Below are positions 1 through 7,799 of a DNA stretch of 8,623 bases, one piece after another. How positions within the stretch are numbered: position 1 is the stretch's first letter; every line of letters starts with the position of its first letter. The notes under the pieces were generated by a model that worked only from the letters and a program-made list of their open reading frames with translations, was not told the origin of the DNA and ran no database searches. Position numbers and translations under genes: made by a program. Source of the DNA: Gemmataceae bacterium (GTDB taxonomy: Bacteria; Planctomycetota; Planctomycetia; Gemmatales; Gemmataceae); contig JANWVS010000059.1 in NCBI GenBank assembly GCA_025056835.1, positions 1 through 8,623 of the forward strand. The letters run 5' to 3'.

Positions 1-1
1 C

Positions 2-115
2 GACTTTTTCAAGCAAATCGACTATCGGCGCGATCCGGCCACGAAGCTCAGCGACCAACAACGCTCGTGGCTCGCCGCCCGCCTGATTGAGCAGAAGCTG
101 CGCGATCCTTCCTAG
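2..115 (+). CDS. C-terminal end of an unidentified protein (5' truncated by window)
   Basis: The second frame is open from the left edge and ends with TAG at 113-115, giving 37 residues that begin DFFKQIDYRRDP and end IEQKLRDPS. The composition is soluble, charged and probably helical (a Trp-Leu-Ala-Ala-Arg-Leu-Ile stretch), with no membrane segment. The residue make-up and the short distance to the convergent gene that follows suggest a real gene end. No family can be recognised from this tail. The gene converges on the 164-1465 minus-strand gene with only 48 bp between the two stop codons. Confidence 0.55.
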   Translation, partial: DFFKQIDYRRDPATKLSDQQRSWLAARLIEQKLRDPS

Positions 116-133
116 CTGCTTCTCCGCCCTCTC

Positions 134-171
134 GATGACAGGTCCTATTGGCGATGAGAGGTCCTATCGGC
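134..171. repeat. 19-bp tandem duplication across a convergent gene junction
   Basis: Two adjacent 19-bp units lie at 134-152 (gatgacaggtcctattggc) and 153-171 (gatgagaggtcctatcggc). They match at 17 of 19 positions. The second copy contains the TAG stop of the minus-strand Gfo/Idh-like gene (bases 164-166). The first copy contains the matching CTA at 145-147, outside the gene. It looks like a local slippage duplication of the 3' end of that gene. No further copies were noticed in the window. Confidence 0.8.
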
Positions 172-1465
172 GCGGAACGACGGGCGGGATTTGCTCGACG
201 GATGCCGGTTCCGCTTCCTTGGCCTGTTTCTGGGTCCTCGGCACCACCCCCAGGAGTTGCAACAGCAGAAAGGCCGCAAAGGCCACCGGAATCAGGTAGC
301 CGAGCCATGGGAGCCAAACGGAGAAGAGCAACAGCACGAGGCTCAGCCACAAGAGGCTGCAACCAACCAACGTCATGGCCCCCTTGAAACTGGCTTCTTC
401 CGTCGCCTCCTGCAAGTCGAGCACGTAGGCACGCCGTCGTTCGACGCTTCGTCGCACGGCCTCATCCAACTCCAAGGCGCGAATGGCGTCTTGCCAACGA
501 GGGGGCTGACTTTCGGTGCCGGCTTCGCCCATCGCCGATTCCACGCCGCTGGCGCGAGGCCGGAGTTTGCGTCGCCGCCAGTCGTCGAGCTTCTTCTCGA
601 CCACGTCCACCAAGGCAGCCCATGGGTGGAACGCACCGAACGATTCCCGCCGGATTTCCTCACCGCCGTTGTCCTTGGTCAACTGGCACGGCCCGGGCCA
701 ACCGTCGTCGAATACCAGTTCCGTGCGGCTGTTGGTCGTGACGCAGGCGATCCGTAAATACGCTCGGCCTTGCATCGGCAAGAACGAGGCTTGCCAAAGC
801 AGGCCGGAAACAAAACGCCCCGACAACACCAAAGGGGCCGCGCCACTCAACTGCTCACTCGCAGCCAACGCCGACACCTCGGCAATTTCGCCGCCCAGGC
901 GGCGCAGCACGTCCCAGCCCGGCAGATTGGCACGGTCGGCATCGCTTTCCAGGACAAAGCTTTCCGGCCAGCAACGCTCGAGGATGACAAGGCGAACGTG
1001 TGGCCCGAGCCAAGAGCCGACTCTTGGCCCCGGCGGCTCCCCTTCCGGCGATAGCGATTCGTTGACGAATTCCGTCAACCTCTGGAACCCCGGATGTAGT
1101 CCTTCCGGCAGCAGGGGCACGAGAAGCCGTTGCACATCCGTGGACAGCATAGCCATTTCGTGGCCGAGGTCCGCGGACGGATCGATGGGGTGAACACACA
1201 AAACGTGGTGTTCGGACTGAAGCGCCCGCCGGACTTGCTGACCGCGTTGTCCCAATCGGCCCGCAACGACGACCAAGTCAATCTCCGGATCGGCCAAAGC
1301 CTCTTCAGCATCGCTGATGCGGCGCGGGGCCAAGCCATCGCGCGCCAGCATGTCCATCGCCGCCGCCGGGCCGCAGTAGCTGGTCAAGGCGTGCCGTCCG
1401 GTTGCCGCCAAGGCACGGGCAACCGCTACGCCGTCCGCATGATCGCCGAGGAGGGCGAAACGCAT
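164..1465 (-). CDS. Gfo/Idh/MocA-like Rossmann protein with C-terminal two-helix membrane anchor
   Basis: The predicted protein has 433 residues. The N-terminus (MRFALLGDHADG) reads as the first beta strand and loop of a Rossmann fold. Residues about 62-95 contain a second strand and helix (IDLVVVAGRLGQRG, then a VLCVHP strand), in the layout of the Gfo/Idh/MocA dehydrogenase family. A stretch near residues 325-362 (DAIRALELDEAVRRSVERRR, then a TEEASFKG-like segment) resembles the C-terminal helix region seen in planctomycete family members. Two hydrophobic segments follow, at about 363-385 and 387-408, then a short charged, proline-rich tail. The usual GxGxxG nucleotide loop is degenerate (GDHADG), and the family's EKP lysine motif appears as VHP, so dehydrogenase activity is doubtful. 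The frame is open 66 codons further upstream, but that part has no family-like sequence. The ATG at 1463-1465 was chosen because the Rossmann strand starts there, although no clear Shine-Dalgarno site precedes it. A membrane-anchored protein of unknown substrate is the safest description. Confidence 0.75.
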   Translation of the reverse strand: MRFALLGDHADGVAVARALAATGRHALTSYCGPAAAMDMLARDGLAPRRISDAEEALADPEIDLVVVAGRLGQRGQQVRRALQSEHHVLCVHPIDPSADLGHEMAMLSTDVQRLLVPLLPEGLHPGFQRLTEFVNESLSPEGEPPGPRVGSWLGPHVRLVILERCWPESFVLESDADRANLPGWDVLRRLGGEIAEVSALAASEQLSGAAPLVLSGRFVSGLLWQASFLPMQGRAYLRIACVTTNSRTELVFDDGWPGPCQLTKDNGGEEIRRESFGAFHPWAALVDVVEKKLDDWRRRKLRPRASGVESAMGEAGTESQPPRWQDAIRALELDEAVRRSVERRRAYVLDLQEATEEASFKGAMTLVGCSLLWLSLVLLLFSVWLPWLGYLIPVAFAAFLLLQLLGVVPRTQKQAKEAEPASVEQIPPVVPRR

Positions 1466-1690
1466 GTCGCTGGAAAACTCAATGCTCGAAAGGGGCGGCT
1501 CGTTCGCCCCAACCCGCAGTCCAACGCGGCAGGCCGAGACCGCGAGGGCCACCGTTGGCAGGGCTGTTCGAGTGTGCCATAGGTCTTTTCGCGTCGGTCG
1601 TCTACCCGTCAGGCCCCCCTTCGAAAAATTAACGACTTGCGCCCCACTTGAACGGCCCTGCAACGGTTTCCCCGTCGTAGCGGGACGGCC
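1466..1690. other. Non-coding stretch between the Gfo/Idh-like gene and the tRNA promoter
   Basis: I find no convincing gene here. The minus-strand frame of the Gfo/Idh-like gene stays open to 1663, but its translation is low in recognisable structure and rich in Arg, Gly and Ser. The plus-strand open frames are Arg/Pro-rich, as expected of chance frames in high-GC DNA. The region must contain the promoter of the minus-strand gene, but I could not pick a -10/-35 pair with confidence. Confidence 0.5.
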
Positions 1691-1719
1691 TTGCTGAGCA
1701 TGGGCAACGCTCGTAGAAT
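1691..1719 (+). promoter_or_regulatory. Probable sigma70-type promoter of the tRNA gene
   Basis: TTGCTG at 1691-1696 and TAGAAT at 1714-1719 are separated by exactly 17 bp. The -10 element matches TATAAT at five of six positions and the -35 element begins with the conserved TTG. Transcription would start near 1726, leaving a 5' leader of about 15 nt before the tRNA at 1741. A second -10-like hexamer, TAGACT at 1729-1734, has no -35 partner at a suitable distance. Confidence 0.6.
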
Positions 1720-1740
1720 CACTGCAAATAGACTACTGAT

Positions 1741-1815
1741 GGCGGCGTAGCTCAGCCTGGTTAGAGCAGCGGCTTCATAAGCCGCGTGTCACTGGTTCAA
1801 ATCCAGTCGCCGCTA
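1741..1815 (+). tRNA. tRNA with CAU anticodon, probably elongator tRNA-Met
   Basis: A full cloverleaf can be folded by eye. The acceptor stem is 1741-1747 with 1808-1814. The D stem is 1750-1753 with 1764-1767. The anticodon stem is 1769-1773 with 1781-1785, with loop TTCATAA and anticodon CAT at 1776-1778. The variable loop is GTGTC, and the T stem ACTGG/CCAGT encloses loop TTCAAAT. The discriminator is A1815, and CCA is not encoded. The D stem has C11:G24 and the anticodon stem lacks the run of three G:C pairs typical of initiators, so this is not tRNA-fMet. A lysidine-modified tRNA-Ile2 also carries CAU in its gene, but the acceptor pairs G4:C69 and G5:C68 and the resemblance to elongator Met (GGC..CGTAGCTCAG) favour methionine. 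The first acceptor pair is G1:U72, which is unusual for an elongator. Confidence 0.93.
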
Positions 1816-2730
1816 TTTCGTTTTCAAATACCGATCGAACCAGTCGGCGAAGATCTCCAGGTCCCGCTGGATATTGGGCCAGCCGTGGCCAGCACCTTTG
1901 CGGACAATCAACTCCGCCGGCACGCCAGCCTCTCGCAGCTTGGCAATCATGATTTCCGCTTGTTGGATCGGCACGAGCTTGTCGGCGTCGCCGTGGATGA
2001 TGAGCGTCGGCGGGTCGTCCTTGGTCACGTGGTAGATGGGAGAAATCTTGCGGCCGATGGCCACGAATTTCTCTTCGTCAGTCACCGGCACGAAGGCCTT
2101 CACTTTGGGATCGAATTCCTGGAAGACGAAAGGCGCTTTGAAATTGGCCAACACGCCGCGGCCGAGGGCATCTTCTCCCGCTTTGCCATAATTGAGAAAA
2201 TCGGTCGGCGGGTAGAAACACGCCACGGCCTGGACGCGACTCGATTGTCGATCCACGGGATCGGGCGCCTTGGGATTACCCGGTTCGCCGGCCGTTCCTT
2301 GCATCAACGACAGGTGTCCGCCGGCCGAGCCGCCCGTGATGCCGATCCGCTCCGGATCGATGCCGTATTGCTTGGCGTTAAATCGGATGAACCGTACCGC
2401 CCGGTGCATGTCGTCGAGGATTTCCGGGATCGAGAATTTCGGTTGGCTGCCATGGACCACGGCAAAGACCGTATAACCGCGCTTGAGGAACGGCTCGGGA
2501 AGCTTGGGGTTGATGGCAGCGTGGCTGGAGAACCAGCCGCCACTGACACACCAGATGATCGCGGCACCATTGGTCTTGGCCTTGGGCTGGAAAACATCCA
2601 TGGTCAAGACGACGCCAAATTTGCGGCCGTAGATCACGTCTCGGATCCGGTTAAAGGAACCGTCGGCGGTGTCTTGCCCAAGCGCCGCTTGGGCAACAGT
2701 TAGACAAAGTATTGCCATCGCGTAGGGCAT
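1813..2730 (-). CDS. Exported alpha/beta hydrolase, BD-FAE-like esterase
   Basis: The protein has 305 residues and begins with a signal peptide (MPYAMAILCLTVAQAALG, likely cut before Gln19), so it should act outside the cytoplasmic membrane. The hydrolase core shows an oxyanion-hole-like VSGGW (about residues 62-66) where HGGG or HGGxW is usual. The nucleophile elbow is GGSAGG, with Ser135. HGDADKLVP near 246-254 carries the acid (Asp250 most likely), and GAGHGW carries His282. The pattern fits the BD-FAE/hormone-sensitive-lipase-like esterases, many of which release acyl or feruloyl groups from polysaccharides; the actual substrate is unknown. The frame is open 15 codons further upstream, but the ATG at 2728-2730 is preferred. 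It is preceded by GGAG (minus strand, 2741-2738) with a 7-nt spacer and it places the signal peptide at the N-terminus. The gene lies 125 bp downstream of glyS on the same strand. Its TAG stop overlaps the 3' end of the convergent tRNA. Confidence 0.88.
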   Translation of the reverse strand: MPYAMAILCLTVAQAALGQDTADGSFNRIRDVIYGRKFGVVLTMDVFQPKAKTNGAAIIWCVSGGWFSSHAAINPKLPEPFLKRGYTVFAVVHGSQPKFSIPEILDDMHRAVRFIRFNAKQYGIDPERIGITGGSAGGHLSLMQGTAGEPGNPKAPDPVDRQSSRVQAVACFYPPTDFLNYGKAGEDALGRGVLANFKAPFVFQEFDPKVKAFVPVTDEEKFVAIGRKISPIYHVTKDDPPTLIIHGDADKLVPIQQAEIMIAKLREAGVPAELIVRKGAGHGWPNIQRDLEIFADWFDRYLKTK

Positions 2731-2741
2731 CCTGGTTCTCC
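2731..2741 (-). promoter_or_regulatory. Shine-Dalgarno site deciding the hydrolase start
   Basis: On the minus strand GGAG (2741-2738) is followed by AACCAGG and then the ATG at 2730. A 7-nt spacer is close to ideal, and this supports the internal ATG over the longer open frame starting at 2775. Confidence 0.7.
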
Positions 2742-2855
2742 GGCGTGGGTTTTGTTGTGGCCAGCTGATCGCCAAGTCCTGGCTGTCGTATCAGGCAAAC
2801 CCTATCTTTCATCCGGCCGCCGTGGCCGTGCGCATCGGGGTTGGCACGATCCGTA

Positions 2856-4616
<1,761 letters not shown>

Positions 4617-4631
4617 GGCGTATCGATCCTT
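4617..4631 (-). promoter_or_regulatory. Shine-Dalgarno site deciding the glyS start
   Basis: On the minus strand AAGGA (4631-4627) precedes the ATG at 4616 by 10 nt. It supports this start, or less likely the ATG two codons later at 4610, over the longer open frame from 4688. Confidence 0.55.
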
Positions 4632-4695
4632 GGCTGACAGTGGCGTCCTTGGCCGGCGCGGACCGAGCGACCTACCTCGCCCGGACAACGCAGCG

Positions 4696-7023
4696 CTATG
4701 CTTTCTGTTCTATTTCACCCGACGGCGTTTGACGACGCTGCGGCTCGCGCCACGGCAATCGCAGCGAGTTGCCCACCACGGAAAGCGAGCTGAGCGTCAT
4801 GGCCGCTGCGGCCCACGTCGGCGGTATCCACCCCACGGCGGCGAACGGAAGGGCCAGCATATTGTAAACCAGTGCGAGCGCCAGGTTGGAGCGAATCGTG
4901 CCTACCGTGGCCCGGCTCAAGGCCCACGCCTCGGCCAAGAGACGCAAATCGCTGCGAACGATGGTGACGGCAGCACTAGCCATGGCAAGCTCGGCTCCGC
5001 AACCCAAGGCGATACCGACGTCGGCCTGAGCCAGCGCTGGGGCGTCATTGATGCCGTCGCCCACCATGGCCACCGAGCTCCCCTCCGCTTGCAAACGATG
5101 GATGACCGCTTGCTTGTCGGCCGGCAGCAGATCTGCCGACACCTCGTCGATGCCCACTTGTTGCGCAACGGCCGCAGCAGTGGTGCGACTGTCCCCTGTC
5201 AGCATGAGGATGCGTATGCCCATTTTCCGCAACCGAGCCATCGCTTCGCGGGCCTCCGCCCGGGGTGCATCGCCAACACTGACCACACCCAACAACGTAA
5301 CATCCCGCGCCAGGCCGATCGCCGTCGCGCCCTCGTTCCGAAGCCTTTCGAACACCGGCGCCGCCGCCGAGACAGGGATGCCGTGCTCGTGCAGCAATCG
5401 CGCGCTGCCGAACAGGTACGCGGCGCCCCCGATGCGGCCGCGCACCCCTTGCCCGGGAAGCGCCTCGAAATCTTCCACGGTGGCGAGCACCAGGTTTCGC
5501 CGCTGCGCTTCCGCGATGAAAGCAGCAGCGAGCGGATGCTCGCTGGCTTGCTCCAGACTCGCAGCCAAGCGAAGCAGCTCCGCCGGCGATAGACCGTCGT
5601 GTACAGGAAGCGCTTCCTGAACGCGCGGTTTGCCTTCCGTCAGCGTCCCGGTCTTGTCGATCACGAGCACGTCGGCCCGACAGAGTTTTTCCAAGGCCTC
5701 GGCGTTCTTGACAAGGATACCCGCGCGAGCGCCCCGACCGATGCCGACCGTCAGGGCCAGGGGCGTCGCCAATCCCAAGGCGCACGGGCAAGCGATGATC
5801 AACACCGCCACGGCATGAATAAATCCCTTGGCCAACGCCGCTTCGCCGCCCCACATTCCCCAAGCCAGGAAAGTCGTACTGCTGACGGCGACCACAACCG
5901 GCACCAACGCCGCCGACAATCGATCCACCAGTCTCTGAATCGGCGGCCGGCTGCGCTGGGCAGCGCTGACCAGGGCGGCCATTTGCGCCAGAAACGTCTC
6001 CGCTCCGATCCGTTCCGTGCGAACCAACAGCGTCCCGGTCCCGTTGAGGCTGCCGGCGACGACGCGGCTGCCCGGTCCTTTCACCGCTGGCAGCGGCTCA
6101 CCGGTCAGAAGCGCCTCGTCCACCGTGCTGCTGCCTTGAACAACAACGCCATCGACGGCCACCTTCTCGCCCGGCCGAACGCGCACCACGTCTCCCACCT
6201 GAATGAGATCCAGTGGGAGATCATCTTCGCGGCCGTTAGGTAAAACGAGTCGGGCGGTCTTGGGCGCCAGGCTGGCAAGTTGGCGAATTGCGCTGGTCGT
6301 GGCCCGCCGCGCTCTTCCCTCGAGGACTTGCCCCAACAGCACCAGCACCACGATCATGACGGCCGACTCAAAATACAACTCCACCGTCCCATGATGCCCG
6401 CGAAAACCGGCAGGAAACCAAGCCGGCGCAAAGACCGCGACGGTGCTGTAAACGTACGCCGCCCCAACGCCGAGGCAGATCAACGTAAACATGTTGGGGC
6501 TGCGATGGCGGAGCGAGACAGCGGCACGCACAAAGAGCGGCGCCGCGCTGTAGAGCATCACGGGCGTTGCCAGGATGAATTGCCAATAGGCGCTGGAGCG
6601 CGGCGACCACGGCTGCCGCGGCAACAGCATCTCGCTCATCGTCAGGGCCAAAAGCGGCACCCCCAGGGCCGCACCGATCCAGAAACGGCGCGTCAAGTCG
6701 ATCTGTTCGGCGTCGGCCGCGTCATCGGTAGCCGCACCCCACGGCTCCAGCGCCATGCCGCACTTGGGGCAGGCGCCGGGGCGAGCGCTGGCCACGTCCG
6801 GATCCATGGGGCAAACATACAGGTCTGCATCCTGCCGTGTCTGATCGGGCGGCATGACGTCGAGCTGCGCTGAGCCGGAAAGGAAACGGCGCGGGTCGCC
6901 GCGAAACTTTTCCAGGCAGTGTCGGTGGCAAAAGTAGTAGACGGTGCCTTCGTAGCTCATCGAACCGGCGGCGCGGGCCGGGTCGATGGTCATGCCGCAG
7001 ACGGGATCGGTAGCGCTGGCCAT
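4696..7023 (-). CDS. Copper-type P1B ATPase with N-terminal YHS and heavy-metal-binding domains
   Basis: This is a 775-residue inner-membrane ATPase that probably exports monovalent copper or silver. Residues about 5-50 form a YHS domain (DPVCGMTID, then YYFCHRHCLEKF). Residues about 69-93 form the short metal-binding module YVCPMDPD...CPKCGMALEP. There is no classic HMA (GMxCxxC) domain. The ATPase core has the actuator TGEP (307-310), the metal-site Cys-Pro-Cys (412-414), the phosphorylated Asp456 in DKTGT, SEHPLA (His496-Pro497) and GDGIND (655-660). The last membrane helices carry Tyr720-Asn721 and Met742 with Ser745/746, the set associated with Cu(I) selectivity (P1B-1). The frame is open 100 codons upstream, but that part overlaps the divergent ogt gene and has no domain. 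The ATG at 7021-7023 lies just before the YHS domain and has AGGA at a short 3-nt spacing. No copper regulator or chaperone gene is adjacent; glyS follows 79 bp downstream of the stop. Confidence 0.93.
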   Translation of the reverse strand: MASATDPVCGMTIDPARAAGSMSYEGTVYYFCHRHCLEKFRGDPRRFLSGSAQLDVMPPDQTRQDADLYVCPMDPDVASARPGACPKCGMALEPWGAATDDAADAEQIDLTRRFWIGAALGVPLLALTMSEMLLPRQPWSPRSSAYWQFILATPVMLYSAAPLFVRAAVSLRHRSPNMFTLICLGVGAAYVYSTVAVFAPAWFPAGFRGHHGTVELYFESAVMIVVLVLLGQVLEGRARRATTSAIRQLASLAPKTARLVLPNGREDDLPLDLIQVGDVVRVRPGEKVAVDGVVVQGSSTVDEALLTGEPLPAVKGPGSRVVAGSLNGTGTLLVRTERIGAETFLAQMAALVSAAQRSRPPIQRLVDRLSAALVPVVVAVSSTTFLAWGMWGGEAALAKGFIHAVAVLIIACPCALGLATPLALTVGIGRGARAGILVKNAEALEKLCRADVLVIDKTGTLTEGKPRVQEALPVHDGLSPAELLRLAASLEQASEHPLAAAFIAEAQRRNLVLATVEDFEALPGQGVRGRIGGAAYLFGSARLLHEHGIPVSAAAPVFERLRNEGATAIGLARDVTLLGVVSVGDAPRAEAREAMARLRKMGIRILMLTGDSRTTAAAVAQQVGIDEVSADLLPADKQAVIHRLQAEGSSVAMVGDGINDAPALAQADVGIALGCGAELAMASAAVTIVRSDLRLLAEAWALSRATVGTIRSNLALALVYNMLALPFAAVGWIPPTWAAAAMTLSSLSVVGNSLRLPWREPQRRQTPSGEIEQKA

Positions 7024-7181
7024 GGTTCCTGAGGCAGGGCAAGCGGGGGAGTCTACGACGCGCGGAACAGGGCGGCCGGCTTCGCGGGCGGATCCCACCG
7101 AAGTCTTGCGTATGGCGGCAGCGGCAACGCGGCAAGCAAAGGCGGCGTCGATGTTAAAAGACCAGCGGCTATACTGCCAGC
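7024..7181. promoter_or_regulatory. Divergent intergenic region between the copper ATPase and ogt
   Basis: This 158-bp region must hold the promoters of both divergent genes. For ogt, TATACT at 7170-7175 (plus strand) is a good -10 element. For the ATPase I could not settle on a -10/-35 pair on the minus strand. I looked for the palindromes of the common copper regulators (CsoR-like G-tract palindrome, CopY-like TACANNTGTA, CueR-like dyad) and saw none. The stretch around 7113-7149 is built of repeated GCGGC units and is low in complexity. Confidence 0.5.
7170..7175 (+). promoter_or_regulatory. Candidate -10 element of ogt
   Basis: TATACT matches the -10 consensus at five of six positions. 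Its last base is 6 nt before the A of the ATG at 7182. The sequence 17 bp upstream (GTCGAT at 7147-7152) is a poor -35. If this -10 is used, the transcript would start at or next to the ATG, giving a leaderless message, or a 36-nt leader if translation starts at the ATG at 7218. Confidence 0.4.
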
Positions 7182-7799
7182 ATGACCTCGTCAAGCCAAG
7201 CGACTCGTCCCGACGACATGAGCCTCGTGTGGCTCGAAACTCCGCTCGGCCCGTTGCTGGCGGGAGCCGCAGAAGAGGGGATCTGTTTGCTCGCCTATCC
7301 CACGCACCAGGGATTGTCGCCAACTCGAGCGAAGCGGCCGCCGCCGACCTTGTCAGGGTCCCCCCGACAGCGCGCGCATTTGACGAGGTTGGCAGACGAA
7401 TTGAGGCAATACTTCGCAGGGCACTTGCGGCAATTCACTGTGGCCGTGCATCTGGCGGGAACACCGTTTCAAATGCGCGTCTGGCGTGAATTGTTGCGTA
7501 TCCCCTACGGCGCCACACGGTCGTACGCGGAGATTGCTCAACGAATCGGCCGACCGGGAACACAACGCGCCGTCGGTCGCGCCAACGGGCAAAATCGCAT
7601 CGCCATTGTGATTCCGTGCCACCGGGTCGTTCCGAAAGGAGGCAAGCTGGGCGGCTACAGCGGCGGAGCGTGGCGAAAGCAACTGCTCCTTGACCTGGAA
7701 CAAGGTCGAGCGGCGGCGGTAAATCGGCAATCCGAACCGAGGGCCGACTCGTCTTTTGTGGTGAACCAACAAGGTGTCTTGCGAGGTCTCGAACCATGA
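7182..7799 (+). CDS. ogt: Methylated-DNA--protein-cysteine methyltransferase (Ogt/Ada C-terminal type)
   Basis: This suicide repair protein moves the alkyl group from O6-alkylguanine (and O4-alkylthymine) in DNA to its own cysteine. The 205-residue sequence has the N-terminal fold start (LVWLETPLGPLLAGA). It then shows the helix-turn-helix segment (FQMRVWRELLRIPYGATRSY), RAVGRAN with the arginine that flips the base, and the active-site IPCHRVV with Cys146. The closing GGYSGGAWRKQLLLDLE follows. The Asn of the usual NP motif before the active strand is present (Asn138), but it is followed by Arg rather than Pro. About 30 residues follow the catalytic domain with no recognised motif. The start may be the ATG at 7182, or the ATG at 7218, which lies nearer the usual family start; neither has a Shine-Dalgarno site. 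The stop overlaps the start of the next gene (ATGA at 7796-7799). Confidence 0.92.
   Translation: MTSSSQATRPDDMSLVWLETPLGPLLAGAAEEGICLLAYPTHQGLSPTRAKRPPPTLSGSPRQRAHLTRLADELRQYFAGHLRQFTVAVHLAGTPFQMRVWRELLRIPYGATRSYAEIAQRIGRPGTQRAVGRANGQNRIAIVIPCHRVVPKGGKLGGYSGGAWRKQLLLDLEQGRAAAVNRQSEPRADSSFVVNQQGVLRGLEP
7783..7795 (+). promoter_or_regulatory. Shine-Dalgarno site of the VWA gene inside ogt
   Basis: GAGGT at 7783-7787, within the last codons of ogt, is 8 nt from the ATG at 7796. Together with the ATGA overlap this supports translation from the same mRNA, probably coupled to ogt translation. Confidence 0.6.

Noticed and set aside
1466..1663. N-terminal extension of the Gfo/Idh-like gene to 1663
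   Set aside because: The extra 66 residues have no family-like sequence, and the Rossmann strand begins exactly at the ATG at 1465.
1741..1815. Initiator tRNA-fMet
   Set aside because: The weak 1:72 pair is suggestive, but C11:G24 and the absence of three consecutive G:C pairs at the loop end of the anticodon stem argue against it.
1786..2703. Long plus-strand open frame (305 codons) opposite the hydrolase
   Set aside because: It is antisense to a gene with a complete catalytic triad and signal peptide, begins inside the tRNA, and is rich in His, Arg, Asp and Gly as expected of a shadow frame in high-GC DNA.
2814..2828. Possible Rho-independent terminator after glyS
   Set aside because: There is a perfect 5-bp CGGCC/GGCCG stem with a 5-nt loop, but no T-run follows it on the minus strand and the stem is short, so it is as likely to be chance in GC-rich DNA.
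7113..7149. GCGGC-rich repeat as a regulator operator or CRISPR-like array
   Set aside because: The units are irregular, lack spacers and show no dyad symmetry; it is better explained as low-complexity GC-rich DNA.
7024..7323. N-terminal extension of the copper ATPase to 7323
   Set aside because: It overlaps the start of the divergent ogt gene by over 140 bp, has no domain, and the YHS domain begins right after the ATG at 7023.
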